Shown here: piece after piece, positions 1 to 6,477 of the stretch
How positions within the stretch are numbered: position 1 is the first letter of the stretch
How the letters are laid out: every line of letters begins with the position of its first letter
Assembly (NCBI GenBank): GCA_018372435.1
Contig: JAHAJA010000063.1
Span: 1-9,758, forward strand
Direction: 5' to 3'
Origin: Clostridiales bacterium
Lineage (GTDB): Bacteria; Bacillota; Clostridia; Lachnospirales; Lachnospiraceae
Length of the DNA stretch: 9,758 bases
Made by a program: the position numbers and the translations under genes
The notes under the pieces: model-generated
Seen by the model: only the letters and a program-made list of their open reading frames with translations
Told to the model about the DNA's origin: nothing
The model's database searches: none

Positions 1-460
1 TATTCATCATACTCAATTGTAGCTTTTACCTTACCCGTCGTATCAAGGATATCCGTTACACTATTCTTTTCATCAGTTCTATAATAGCTTATATTTCCAA
101 ATGTTTCAACACTGATTACTTCATCCGAGAAGGTAAAGATGGATGTCTTTCCACTTCCACTATCTTTTGCCATGATGATATCATTATAAGATGATTCTCC
201 GTCTACCACATAGATTGTATTACTTGTTACACTACCATTCAATTCAACCTTAGTATTAACACGATTTCCTGCACTATCATAAGCATACTTAGTTGTTACC
301 GTCTCTCCGGTTCCACTACCACTAGTATTGTCCTTATAGGTTACTACCTTAGACATCTTGTTAGTAGATTCAAAGACAAAGGTCTGTTTTGTATCTCCGT
401 TTTCTTCAACCTCTGCTATATTTCCCCGTTTATCATAGTCATAGGTTGTAACCGTCGACC
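1..460 (-). pseudogene. RHS/YD-repeat core fragment, copy 1 (5'-truncated, runs off left edge)
   Basis: This is the middle of an RHS (YD-repeat) shell protein. The frame is open from 494 down to base 1 and encodes YD-type repeats (TYDYDKRGN, KYAYDSAGNR) and the segment ending TIEYDEY, which in the other two copies lies about 35-40 codons before the RHS hallmark. It aligns with 5420-5876 and with copy 3, with most differences silent. Homology begins abruptly at 460, inside the motif STVTTYDYD. Upstream are 12 unrelated codons and a TAG at 495-497 inside a hairpin. No ATG or ribosome site lies at the break, so the 5' half of the gene is missing and translation from here is unlikely. Its C-terminal toxin would lie beyond the window. 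It is best read as the core of a silent orphan toxin cassette or a recombination substrate, not as an expressed gene. Confidence 0.85.
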
Positions 461-468
461 AATATGTG

Positions 469-520
469 CGAGTTAAAGGCTGGGTAGCTTCACGCTACCC
501 AGCCTTTGAGATACAACTCG
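469..520. repeat. Large hairpin at the 5' breakpoint of RHS copy 1
   Basis: A perfect 14-bp inverted repeat lies at 475-488 and 494-507 with the 5-base loop TTCAC. An outer 6-bp pair (469-474 with 515-520) continues the stem across a 7-base bulge on one side. It sits between the zinc-ribbon remnant (stop at 538) and the point where RHS homology starts (460). Neither strand has a good U-tract after the stem, so it is a weak candidate for a terminator. It may be a relic of a mobile-element end or a cassette junction. Confidence 0.7.
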
Positions 521-537
521 GTAAAACCGGTCGATAA

Positions 538-757
538 TTATTTTACAACTTTCCATTGAAAATAGTCTTTAAAATCGTTATAACACATCTCACATATCCA
601 ATGGTATCTATCAAGGGAACAATAGCCTTGATGTAAATCATATTCATTGTTACTAAATTTAGCAAAGCAAAATTCACAATGATCATGTTCCCTAATACTA
701 CCGTTAAAATAACCATCCGCAAATCCTTTTTTTACAAAAAAACTGTCCGATAAGTCC
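538..757 (-). pseudogene. Zinc-ribbon immunity-like protein remnant (no start)
   Basis: An open frame of about 72 codons ends at TAA 538-540. It begins after an in-frame TAG without any ATG, GTG or TTG. The peptide contains KKGFADGYFNG, then a pair of CxxC knuckles (CEFC, and WICEMC about 30 residues later), and ends DYFQWKVVK. Four cysteines spaced this way suggest a zinc ribbon. The coherent composition and intact motif show that it was once a gene. An ATG at about 772-774 is followed at once by a stop in another frame, which fits loss of the start by indel. Its place downstream of an immunity-type gene in an RHS locus suggests a decayed immunity protein. No family name is assigned. Confidence 0.55.
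711..730 (-). repeat. Short repeat encoding KGFADG, copy 1
   Basis: A 20-base stretch matches 2286-2305 at 19 of 20 positions and is read in the same sense as K-G-F-A-D-G in two otherwise different remnant genes. It may be a conserved motif shared by two related immunity proteins, or a recombination joint. Confidence 0.6.
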
Positions 758-827
758 TATTCTCTCATTTATTCATACCGTCTCACTAAGATATCAAAAT
801 ATATCGATAGCAAAATATACTATCAAA

Positions 828-1412
828 TCAATAGGATTCATTAACAGAAAATACAATATTATCACATTTTACACGCTTTTTTGTACCTGAATCATTAAAA
901 ATATTAACTGTGTATTCACATTTTGGGTACTCGAAACCTTCTTGTGAAACAATATTTTCTTCAATCAATATTTTTTTAGCACCTATGAGCAAAACTATAA
1001 ACTCACGAAATAATTCTAATATTTCCTTATGTGGTCGTTCTCTTAATCTACCTTCATATACTACGTTTCCAGTCGTATCACTTGAAGTGTAATATTTCTT
1101 ATTTATCTCATCAATAAACATAAACTCCTCGTTAAAAGTATATTTATTGGGTTTTGATGAAAACTCATCAGAAATAAAAATTGAAGTTTGATCCCCATCA
1201 AACCTAATGTAAAAATTTTCTCTCTCTCCGTCAAAGCAAACAAAACCTATCTCTTCTTCTGAATTTTCAGAAATTTCTGTACTATCTGGTGTCATTACCC
1301 TAAAATTAATATCTGGATATTCTTTAAGCGGTTTAATCAAATATTCTCTTATCTCCTCATTTTTAAATAACATACAAAACTCTGTCTCATCTAAACTATT
1401 AATTTTGAACAC
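828..1412 (-). CDS. Putative immunity protein for the deaminase-type toxin remnant
   Basis: This is an intact acidic protein of 191-194 residues with no signal peptide or membrane segment, so it is presumably cytoplasmic. I do not recognise the family. It lies 62 bases downstream of the deaminase-type toxin tail (stop at 1475) on the same strand, the usual position of a cognate immunity gene. The start is odd. The AAGGAG ribosome site is at 1412-1417, so the first possible start, GTG at 1410-1412, overlaps it and is unlikely to be used. At the ideal 8-base spacing lies ATT (1401-1403), a rare start codon and perhaps a mutated ATG. The next ATG (codon 14, 1371-1373) lacks a clear ribosome site. 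The body shows no frameshift. The toxin it would counter has lost its delivery part, so this may be an orphan immunity gene, possibly poorly translated. Confidence 0.75.
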   Translation of the reverse strand: MFKINSLDETEFCMLFKNEEIREYLIKPLKEYPDINFRVMTPDSTEISENSEEEIGFVCFDGERENFYIRFDGDQTSIFISDEFSSKPNKYTFNEEFMFIDEINKKYYTSSDTTGNVVYEGRLRERPHKEILELFREFIVLLIGAKKILIEENIVSQEGFEYPKCEYTVNIFNDSGTKKRVKCDNIVFSVNESY

Positions 1413-1417
1413 TCCTT
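1412..1417 (-). promoter_or_regulatory. Ribosome binding site AAGGAG pointing to an ATT start
   Basis: AAGGAG on the minus strand ends 8 bases before an in-frame ATT (1401-1403). It overlaps the only upstream GTG start. It therefore suggests that the immunity gene 828-1412 initiates at ATT, or has lost its ATG. Confidence 0.6.
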
Positions 1418-1474
1418 ATATCCTATCGTTGTATGCTTTTATTCAAATGGAGTACCTGGTATAAAATTACTCCT

Positions 1475-1711
1475 TTAATACTGCGTTTGACATATTTTAC
1501 ATACTGATATTATTTCCATTGTTCTAGGTCTAATTGCCGGTGTCATCACAATATCTTCCAATCTAGCAGCTAAAGCAAAAAGTTGTTTTGCTACCATATC
1601 TTCTACACAATAGGTTCTCCTTCCTCTTTCTGCGATTTTGGCACCAACAGCAATATGACCTGTTTTTTTGTTATATCCTGCTGCGGAGCAGGAAAAACTA
1701 AGCCTAATATA
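1475..1711 (-). pseudogene. Deaminase-superfamily polymorphic toxin C-terminus, headless
   Basis: The frame is open for 78 codons to TAA 1475-1477, with no usable start after the upstream TGA (1712-1714). The peptide shows AAGYNKKTGHIAVGAK, then RTYCVEDMVAKQLF, TPAIRPRTM, and ends VCKICQTQY. The CVE motif followed by a CxxC is the zinc and catalytic signature of the cytidine-deaminase fold, in the form used by polymorphic toxins (YwqJ / XOO_2897-like families from the Aravind-group classification). Family choice is by eye. Such domains deaminate nucleic acid or nucleotides inside the target cell. The RHS core that would deliver it is gone: 50 bases upstream is a terminator hairpin, not YD repeats. 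The catalytic tail itself shows no frameshift, so it could be functional again if joined to a core. The putative immunity gene at 828-1412 follows. Confidence 0.7.
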
Positions 1712-1759
1712 TCATCTTAGATAGAAGTTAAAAAATAAAATATAATTAAGAATCAATCT

Positions 1760-1804
1760 AAAAAATCCGTTAGTTTATTAGACAATTTCGCAGAAACTAA
1801 CGGA
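1760..1804 (-). terminator. Rho-independent terminator, minus strand
   Basis: A perfect 11-bp stem (1766-1776 with 1794-1804) with a 17-base loop is followed on the minus strand by six T residues (A run at 1760-1765). It lies between the DUF4279-like remnant and the deaminase tail, so transcription from the right should stop before the deaminase cassette. Confidence 0.75.
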
Positions 1805-1879
1805 AAAATGGAACACTCATGATTTACCGTATACTTTTAAAATGTTGCTTTTTCCATGTACCTCCAGTACTGTAGAGAA

Positions 1880-1917
1880 AGACCTGCACCAGAACAATAA
1901 GTAGTAGATGCAGGTCT
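1880..1917 (-). terminator. Inverted repeat, possible weak terminator
   Basis: A 9-bp perfect stem (1880-1888 with 1909-1917) with a 20-base loop is followed on the minus strand by TTCTC. It lies 24 bases past the stop of the DUF4279-like remnant. The long loop and short T tract make termination uncertain. The stretch from 1805 to 1940 shows no convincing gene otherwise. Confidence 0.45.
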
Positions 1918-1940
1918 ATAAAATATTATTACAAAATTAT

Positions 1941-2239
1941 CTAACTATATAAATCACAATCAATAATTGTATTTGTTAAGTAATAAAATTCAATTGCTTT
2001 CTCACCAAATGATATAGATGGTAAATCACCATTATCTGATATTCCAACAATTTGAAGAACAAATCTAACATCAATAGATTTTTTATTTTTTGCAAAACCT
2101 CAATTTCAGATTTTAATACTTCTAAGACTTCTTCTACTTGTTCTTCCAAAATTAATGTTTTCTTTTTTGATTCAACTAGTTTAATACTTGCAAAATTATA
2201 TTTTTCTATATACTTACCCGAATCTCCTCTATATTGAAA
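1941..2239 (-). pseudogene. DUF4279-like immunity protein remnant, frameshifted
   Basis: Two frames together give a DUF4279-type C-terminus. The first, from about 2239, reads RGDSGKYIEKYNFASIKLVE and continues through a charged helix ending LQKIK. The second, after the A-runs at about 2079-2091, reads SIDVRFVLQIVGISDNGD, then PSISFGEKAIEFYYLT, and closes IIDCDLYS at TAG 1941-1943. The ordering (GD, helix, beta strand with QIV, P-x-I-x-F, terminal ID.DLY) is typical of DUF4279 proteins, which are common small immunity-type genes in toxin loci. The break is one base out of phase in a homopolymer tract, as expected from slippage. The upstream half is missing: a TAG (2240-2242) closes the frame, and a different gene's frame covers the same bases up to 2206. 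Family call is by eye. Confidence 0.6.
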
Positions 2240-2538
2240 CTAGGTGTTATAATTATATAATGTTTTAAATCTAAACAAACTGCATAACCATCCGCGAATC
2301 CTTTTATCTGTTTTTGGAATTCACCACTAGTAACCTCATAAACTACGTTTTTAATTTTTTCTCCACGGTATTTCTCGATTTGGGATTCTGAATATGCGCC
2401 TTCTTGAACAATTCCTTCATCCAACATTCTTATTGCTTGAACATTTCCAAAAAGAATATTTACTTTATTTTCTTTGCTTAAAAGTTCTATTATTAAACCA
2501 GTCTCTTCTCCATTAAACTTTCTGTGTTCGTACTTGAT
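2206..2538 (-). pseudogene. Start-less immunity-like protein joined to the DUF4279 remnant
   Basis: The frame is open for 110 codons between a TGA (2539-2541) and the stop at 2206. The peptide begins IKYEHRKFNGEETGLIIELL and later has QIKGFADGYAVCLDLKHYII. It reads as a soluble small protein of mixed alpha and beta character. The first ATG in frame (2425-2427) falls mid-protein and lacks a ribosome site. An ATG at about 2542-2544 is one base out of frame, so the real start was probably lost by an indel. The last residues (EEIRVSI) run over DNA that encodes DUF4279-like sequence in another frame, so the true C-terminus was replaced at a deletion joint near 2240. I cannot name the family. Position and neighbours suggest a former immunity gene. 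Confidence 0.5.
2286..2305 (-). repeat. Short repeat encoding KGFADG, copy 2
   Basis: This matches 711-730 at 19 of 20 bases, in the same orientation and reading sense, inside the remnant gene 2206-2538. Confidence 0.6.
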
Positions 2539-2662
2539 TCATAGTAATCAGTACCCTGAGTTCACTCCCTTTAGTTTAGAAATAGACAGAAGGGGCTGGA
2601 AAGTCCGAAAGTATAACCATTAATAAAGTAAAAGGTACCAAAAATGCAAGCACACGGTAAAA

Positions 2663-2761
2663 TTACTCTGAAAACTCATCTATTTCCTTTTTAGGATCTG
2701 TCAGATAGAGCGTTCTTCTCTCTTTAAAATTTATACTACAAATTCTACACTTGTCTCGCTT
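2663..2761 (-). pseudogene. Short cysteine-containing gene fragment
   Basis: A 32-codon open stretch follows the stop of the immunity gene at 2775 and reads KRDKCRICSINFKERRTLYL, then TDPKKEIDEFSE and a stop. The CxxC and protein-like composition hint at the tail of a lost toxin or immunity gene. It has no start and no recognised family, and it could be chance. The rest of 2539-2662 shows nothing coding. Confidence 0.25.
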
Positions 2762-2774
2762 TTAAATTTAGATC

Positions 2775-3209
2775 CTATTCTTCACTTATAATAGAATTAG
2801 CTGCTGTATTATCTGGACATGCTTTCAATATTGACTTTGCTATATTAATTGCCTCTTCCTTTGGTAATAATTTTTCAGGGATATGGTAAAACAGTAATAA
2901 ATTTTCCTTATATTTCTGATTGTTTGAGTCAATCTCAACAGCCTTTAATATATGCTCATATGCAATATAATATGCTCCTGAAATATCTACCAATGGATTA
3001 ATTAACAAGTCACACGCAATATAATGCAACTCAGCTTTATTTTTATGAGATATTAAGTATAATACAAAAAAATATACCACCACACTTTCTGTATCATAGG
3101 CTATAACAATGAGATCATGTTCTAACTCTCCATAATCCATGTTGTCACATAAATCTTTCGCAAGATCAAAATCTCCTTCAAAAATATAATTTTTTAGTTT
3201 TTCTAGCAT
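2775..3209 (-). CDS. Putative helical immunity protein (cognate of toxin tail 3241-3557)
   Basis: This is an intact 144-residue protein. I chose ATG 3207-3209 because AAGGAG lies at 3217-3222, seven bases upstream. A longer frame to 3257 would begin inside the toxin tail and has no ribosome site. The protein reads MLEKLKNYIFEGDFDLAKDL at its start and has helical hairpin-like segments (YIAYEHILKAVEID, KEEAINIAKSILKACPDN) resembling a degenerate TPR-like fold. It has no signal peptide, so a cytoplasmic role is likely. It begins 31 bases after the toxin tail's stop, the spacing usual for toxin-immunity pairs. Similar small helical proteins are seen beside WapA/RHS genes in Firmicutes, but I cannot give a family name. 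The toxin beside it is broken, so it is probably an orphan immunity gene kept for protection. Confidence 0.75.
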   Translation of the reverse strand: MLEKLKNYIFEGDFDLAKDLCDNMDYGELEHDLIVIAYDTESVVVYFFVLYLISHKNKAELHYIACDLLINPLVDISGAYYIAYEHILKAVEIDSNNQKYKENLLLFYHIPEKLLPKEEAINIAKSILKACPDNTAANSIISEE

Positions 3210-3216
3210 AGTTACT

Positions 3217-3222
3217 CTCCTT
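3217..3222 (-). promoter_or_regulatory. Ribosome binding site deciding the start of 2775-3209
   Basis: AAGGAG on the minus strand lies seven bases before ATG 3207-3209. It rules against the longer frame beginning at 3257. Confidence 0.75.
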
Positions 3223-3240
3223 AATCTGGCTATATAAATT

Positions 3241-3557
3241 TTACCGCACCCATGCATCTGATAATCTTAAAATACCATCCACATATTTATATGTGACTAC
3301 TACTATTTCTTGCCCATACTTCAATATTTTCTGAAGAGCAGATCCATATGGTTCTTCTTTCCCTTTATCCAATGTCAATGAAATAAGGGCAGCTATTTTA
3401 TTCCAATTACTAGGATCTCTAGGATTAGGTACTAACTATTCCAATTATGCTTGTCTTGTAATATATGATGCTTCTTATTCTCATTAATACTATTAACTGC
3501 TTTTGAAATTCCAGCTTGACCCTTCCCATTAGAAGGAGATTTTTCTTTTACAATTTT
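3241..3557 (-). pseudogene. Polymorphic toxin C-terminal domain, headless and frameshifted
   Basis: Two frames join into one toxin tail. The upstream part reads NGKGQAGISKAVNSI, then KKHHILQDKHNWNS, and stops at TAG 3432-3434. Shifting one base gives VPNPRDPSNWNKIAALIS, then GKEEPYGSALQKILKYGQ, and closes VVVTYKYVDGILRLSDAWVR at TAA 3241-3243. A single missing base near 3431-3436 explains the break. The HH, HNW and NW motifs plus the terminal SDAWVR resemble the polymorphic toxin type 35 (Ntox35) group, predicted RNases of BECR-like fold. I assign that by eye with moderate confidence. There is no RHS core in front: a TAA at 3558-3560 closes the frame. The intact immunity gene 2775-3209 follows after 31 bases, so only the toxin has been disabled. 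Confidence 0.6.
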
Positions 3558-3684
3558 TTAGAAAAGGATGCTTGGTAAATAAAAAGTATGTCAATAGATC
3601 AAAGCAAACACCAAGTAATCGATTATATCTTTCATCCCATATATTACTTCTCAAACTTATTATTGTCGCTAAAAGCACTCCTTT
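3529..3684 (-). pseudogene. Remnant reading frame between lipoprotein gene and toxin tail
   Basis: A 51-codon frame is open after TAA 3685-3687, with an AGGAG at its head but no ATG. It contains SNIWDERYNRLLGVCFDLLT and YFLFTKHPFLKN, which look like real protein rather than chance. The last residues run over the start of the toxin tail 3241-3557 in another frame, so a deletion joint probably lies near 3545-3560. It may be a second small immunity gene of the preceding cassette. No family is recognised. Confidence 0.35.
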
Positions 3685-3707
3685 TTATGTGGGACAAGAC
3701 AGTCTAT

Positions 3708-4451
3708 CTATTGATTTAAATCTATAAATACATCATTATACTCAGTTTCATCTCTTGTAATAACTAATTGATTATCTGTTAAATAGAATGATGGCTTTAC
3801 TCTCATATATGTAAACATAAAATCATAGACATTTGAGTCAGTCTTATAAGTTTCCTCGAAGTATTCTTTTTCAGATATTGAAGCATGGTGAATAATTTTG
3901 TCTGCCTCCTTCAAATCTATTGGAGGTGAAACTTCATTTTCATAATCATAATTTTGTAACTTTTGCCTCAGACCTTCAATATCCTCTACTAAATCAACTA
4001 AGTACACCCTATCGCCTGTTTGTATATCAACAGTTATCCCCATACGTGCAAAAGTACTCTCAAATTCTTCACCATTAGAATTTTCAGATTCAATTCTATA
4101 ATATAGAGATAAATATTTTGGATTCTTACAGCTTACTGTTATCTGACTTTCCTCCAACCACTCACAATCTTCATTTATCCATGCAGTTATTGATTCCTTG
4201 AGTGCTTGATTTATTTTATTTTCCAATCTTCCATTACCTAAACCGGATATTTGTACATATTTTACTACGAAAGGTTTATCTTCTTTATTATAAGCAGTAT
4301 GTTCTTTTTCATATACTATATAGGCATTTACGTCATTTGATTTGCTTTCTTCTACGTTAATTAATTTAATGTCATTATCACTTCTTGATTTACATGCTAC
4401 AAATAATATGGTGATAACAACGAAAAAGCATATTAAAATAGTTTTTTTCAA
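3708..4451 (-). CDS. Lipoprotein immunity protein, DUF3298/RsiV-like (partner of the GH19-like toxin)
   Basis: This is a 247-residue lipoprotein. I chose TTG 4449-4451 because GAAGGGA lies at 4461-4467, nine bases upstream, and because it gives MKK, a hydrophobic helix (ILICFFVVITILFVAC) and the lipobox LFVAC, with Cys about residue 19-20. A longer frame to 4550 would overlap the toxin's end. After a charged linker, the segment VKYVQISGLGNGRLENKINQ and the later ITVDIQTGDRVYLVDL have the layout of DUF4163/DUF3298 (PdaC / RsiV-type) domains. RsiV of Bacillus uses such a domain to bind lysozyme. This gene starts 19 bases after the stop of a wall-hydrolase toxin, so the inferred role is to sit outside the membrane and block the incoming enzyme. 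An extracellular immunity protein is what a wall-attacking toxin requires. Domain call by eye. Confidence 0.75.
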   Translation of the reverse strand: MKKTILICFFVVITILFVACKSRSDNDIKLINVEESKSNDVNAYIVYEKEHTAYNKEDKPFVVKYVQISGLGNGRLENKINQALKESITAWINEDCEWLEESQITVSCKNPKYLSLYYRIESENSNGEEFESTFARMGITVDIQTGDRVYLVDLVEDIEGLRQKLQNYDYENEVSPPIDLKEADKIIHHASISEKEYFEETYKTDSNVYDFMFTYMRVKPSFYLTDNQLVITRDETEYNDVFIDLNQ

Positions 4452-4460
4452 AATAATCAA

Positions 4461-4467
4461 TCCCTTC
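4461..4467 (-). promoter_or_regulatory. Ribosome binding site for the TTG-started lipoprotein
   Basis: GAAGGGA on the minus strand lies nine bases before TTG 4449-4451. It lies just past the toxin stop (4471), so toxin and immunity are probably co-transcribed. Confidence 0.6.
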
Positions 4468-4470
4468 TCA

Positions 4471-6477
4471 TTACTTAAAAGCTTTAATAGCTTTATCATA
4501 TGCATCCTTTCGAGAATCCCAGTTAGTAGGTAGCCTCCACGTATTTCCATTAATAATTAAAGAATTACTAGTAATCTTATATGCACCACCTTGTCTTATG
4601 CAGGTCAAATCATCCATGAAGGCTTTAGGTACATTTCCTTTTTTATCTGTAACTAATCCATTTACAAAATATTGCGTAATAAGAAAAATTCCTAAACTAC
4701 CACCATTTTTCTTGACATATGCATTAAGATTGCCATCACCGGTTTTTTCTTCATTACTCCAAAACCAAGCCGCAGCTTCCATCGGATAATTATCCGATAT
4801 ATGTTTTGCAGTATTCTTACCCGAAAAATCATCTTTCATTGTCTTAAGAAATTCCAAATGCGTATCACTCCATGTAATCTGAATATATCCTGCACCTCTT
4901 CCATTCTTTCCATATTTTTTCTTTGCAAAATAAGCATCACTACCTTGCTCTATTGTATTCTTTCCCCAACCGCTTTCTTCTGCCATTGTAGCCATAAATA
5001 GAGCTATACTATCTTTATCAGTAATGTCGTATGTATCCAGAGCTGCGTTTAATTTCTTTATAAATGCTTTACTTGTATCGCCCCATCCAAATTTTTTCAG
5101 TTGGTCTACTGTAACATAAATATGACTATTCCCTTTACTATAAATTGGCCCTCCATCACTATAAATTGGTCTTTGTAGTATATATCCGGTCAAATCATAA
5201 TGCACAATCGGGCTATTAGTACAATACGTGTAAAAATTTTGACTTAATGGATCGTTCAGTTCACCCCTATAACTATCCTCACTTACAAACCGACCAATCT
5301 CAGCATCATAATACCTTGCCTTCGCATAATACAGCCCCGTACTTTTCTCATATACATGTCCCGTATAAGCAAAGATATTACCGCCTGTACTTACTACTTC
5401 TGGATTTGCAATTACACCATATTCATCATATTCAATGGTCGCCTTTACCTTACCAGTTGTATCTAGGATATCCGTTACACTATGCTTTTCATCATTTCTA
5501 TAATAGCTTATATTTCCAGATGTTTCAACACTGATTACTTCATCTGAGAAGGTAAAGACAGAGGTCTTTCCACTTATACTATCCTTTGCCATAATGATGT
5601 CATTATAAGCTGATTCTCCATCTACTACATAGGTTGTATTAATTGTTACACTACCATTTAATTCAACCTTTGCACTAACACGGTTTCCTACACCATCATA
5701 AGTGTACTTTGTAGTTACAGTTGACGTTCCACTACCACTAGTATTATCCTTATAGTTTACTACCTTAGACATCTTGTTAGTAGAATCAAAGACATAGGTC
5801 TGTTTTGTGTCTCCGTTTTCCTCAACCTCTGCTATATTTCCTCGTTTATCATAGTCATAGGTTGCAACCGTCGACCCTTGTACTGTCTCTACTAACTGAT
5901 TCAAATTATTATACGAATACTTAGTAGTTTCCTTACCGATCTCATCTTTTACCGTTCTGTTATTAAACTCATCGAATGCATAGTTTCTTGTTCCATTCTT
6001 GTCCACTACGCTTGTCAATTGATTTAATACATCATAGGTATAACGACTGGTTTCCGTTGTTCCAGCAGAAACTTTCGTTTCTTTCGTTCGATTCCCATTC
6101 TTATCATATTCGTAAGTGTAGCTTTGCTTTGAAGCTCCATTACTTGTTTCTTCTCTCTGTGTCAGCCAACCGTTCTTATCATATGTGTAAGTAGACTCTG
6201 CACCATTCGGTAGTTTCTTGCTCTTCACTTGATTTAGTGCATCATATGTGTAGTTAGTAACTCCACTGTTTGTGTCGGTTACCTTGGTAAGATTACCGTT
6301 ATTGTCATAGGTATAGCTTACACTATCGCCTGTTGGATACTTGATGGACTTCTTCTGTCCTAACTTTGTCCAAGTGTATTCAATTGTTTGGTTATTACCA
6401 TTGGTTACTTTGGTTACTTGTCCGTTAGCATCATAATCATAAGTAGTTGTACCGTTCCAATCAGTCATTGTCTTCAC
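4471..6477 (-). CDS. RHS core copy 2 fused to a GH19-like cell-wall hydrolase toxin (5'-truncated, probably silent)
   Basis: The frame is 668 codons. Residues 1 to about 385 are YD repeats (YTYDKNGWLTQREE, TTYDYD-type units). The RHS hallmark RYYDAEIGRFVSEDSYRG follows around residues 385-405, then the switch point NFYTYCTNSPIVHYDLTGY. From about residue 430 to 668 the sequence is unrelated to copy 3 and reads like a glycoside hydrolase family 19 / lysozyme-like domain. Its motifs are VDQLKKFGWG, ALFMATMAEESGWG (candidate catalytic Glu about 499-500), GRGAGYIQITW, YPMEAAAWFWS and ITQYFVNG. Such enzymes cut peptidoglycan or chitin glycan. The listed start is only the first GTG. It lies inside a YD repeat with no ribosome site, and an in-frame TAG lies 25 codons upstream. 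As it stands it is probably untranslated, or made only after recombination. A lipoprotein immunity gene follows 19 bases on. Confidence 0.8.
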   Translation of the reverse strand: MKTMTDWNGTTTYDYDANGQVTKVTNGNNQTIEYTWTKLGQKKSIKYPTGDSVSYTYDNNGNLTKVTDTNSGVTNYTYDALNQVKSKKLPNGAESTYTYDKNGWLTQREETSNGASKQSYTYEYDKNGNRTKETKVSAGTTETSRYTYDVLNQLTSVVDKNGTRNYAFDEFNNRTVKDEIGKETTKYSYNNLNQLVETVQGSTVATYDYDKRGNIAEVEENGDTKQTYVFDSTNKMSKVVNYKDNTSGSGTSTVTTKYTYDGVGNRVSAKVELNGSVTINTTYVVDGESAYNDIIMAKDSISGKTSVFTFSDEVISVETSGNISYYRNDEKHSVTDILDTTGKVKATIEYDEYGVIANPEVVSTGGNIFAYTGHVYEKSTGLYYAKARYYDAEIGRFVSEDSYRGELNDPLSQNFYTYCTNSPIVHYDLTGYILQRPIYSDGGPIYSKGNSHIYVTVDQLKKFGWGDTSKAFIKKLNAALDTYDITDKDSIALFMATMAEESGWGKNTIEQGSDAYFAKKKYGKNGRGAGYIQITWSDTHLEFLKTMKDDFSGKNTAKHISDNYPMEAAAWFWSNEEKTGDGNLNAYVKKNGGSLGIFLITQYFVNGLVTDKKGNVPKAFMDDLTCIRQGGAYKITSNSLIINGNTWRLPTNWDSRKDAYDKAIKAFK

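Noticed and set aside
469..520. Integron attC-like site
   Set aside because: The bulged hairpin shape is suggestive, but the GTTRRRY/RYYYAAC core pair is not present and no integrase is in the window.
910..1092. Plus-strand open frames at 910-1092, 2052-2237, 4342-4533, 4598-4789, 4801-5001 and 7820-8038
   Set aside because: Each lies opposite a minus-strand gene or remnant with recognisable protein features, and their translations are low-complexity without domains.
2775..3257. Longer start at 3257 for the helical immunity gene
   Set aside because: The extra 16 codons lie in the toxin tail's DNA in another frame and lack a ribosome site. AAGGAG at 3217-3222 fits the ATG at 3207-3209.
3570..3603. 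Promoter beginning TTGACA on the minus strand near 3603
   Set aside because: A TTGACA-like box exists, but no -10 element lies at 16-18 bases, and it falls inside a remnant reading frame.
3708..4550. Longer start at 4550 for the lipoprotein
   Set aside because: It would add 33 residues before the signal peptide and overlap the toxin C-terminus. The TTG at 4449-4451 has a ribosome site and yields a proper lipoprotein signal.
5247..5534. Plus-strand open frames across the RHS cores (also 5976-6194, 6388-6612, 8266-8475, 9400-9669)
   Set aside because: They lie antisense to clearly coding YD repeats, recur in the same place in each core copy, and have no ribosome sites. They are mirror frames of the repeat coding.
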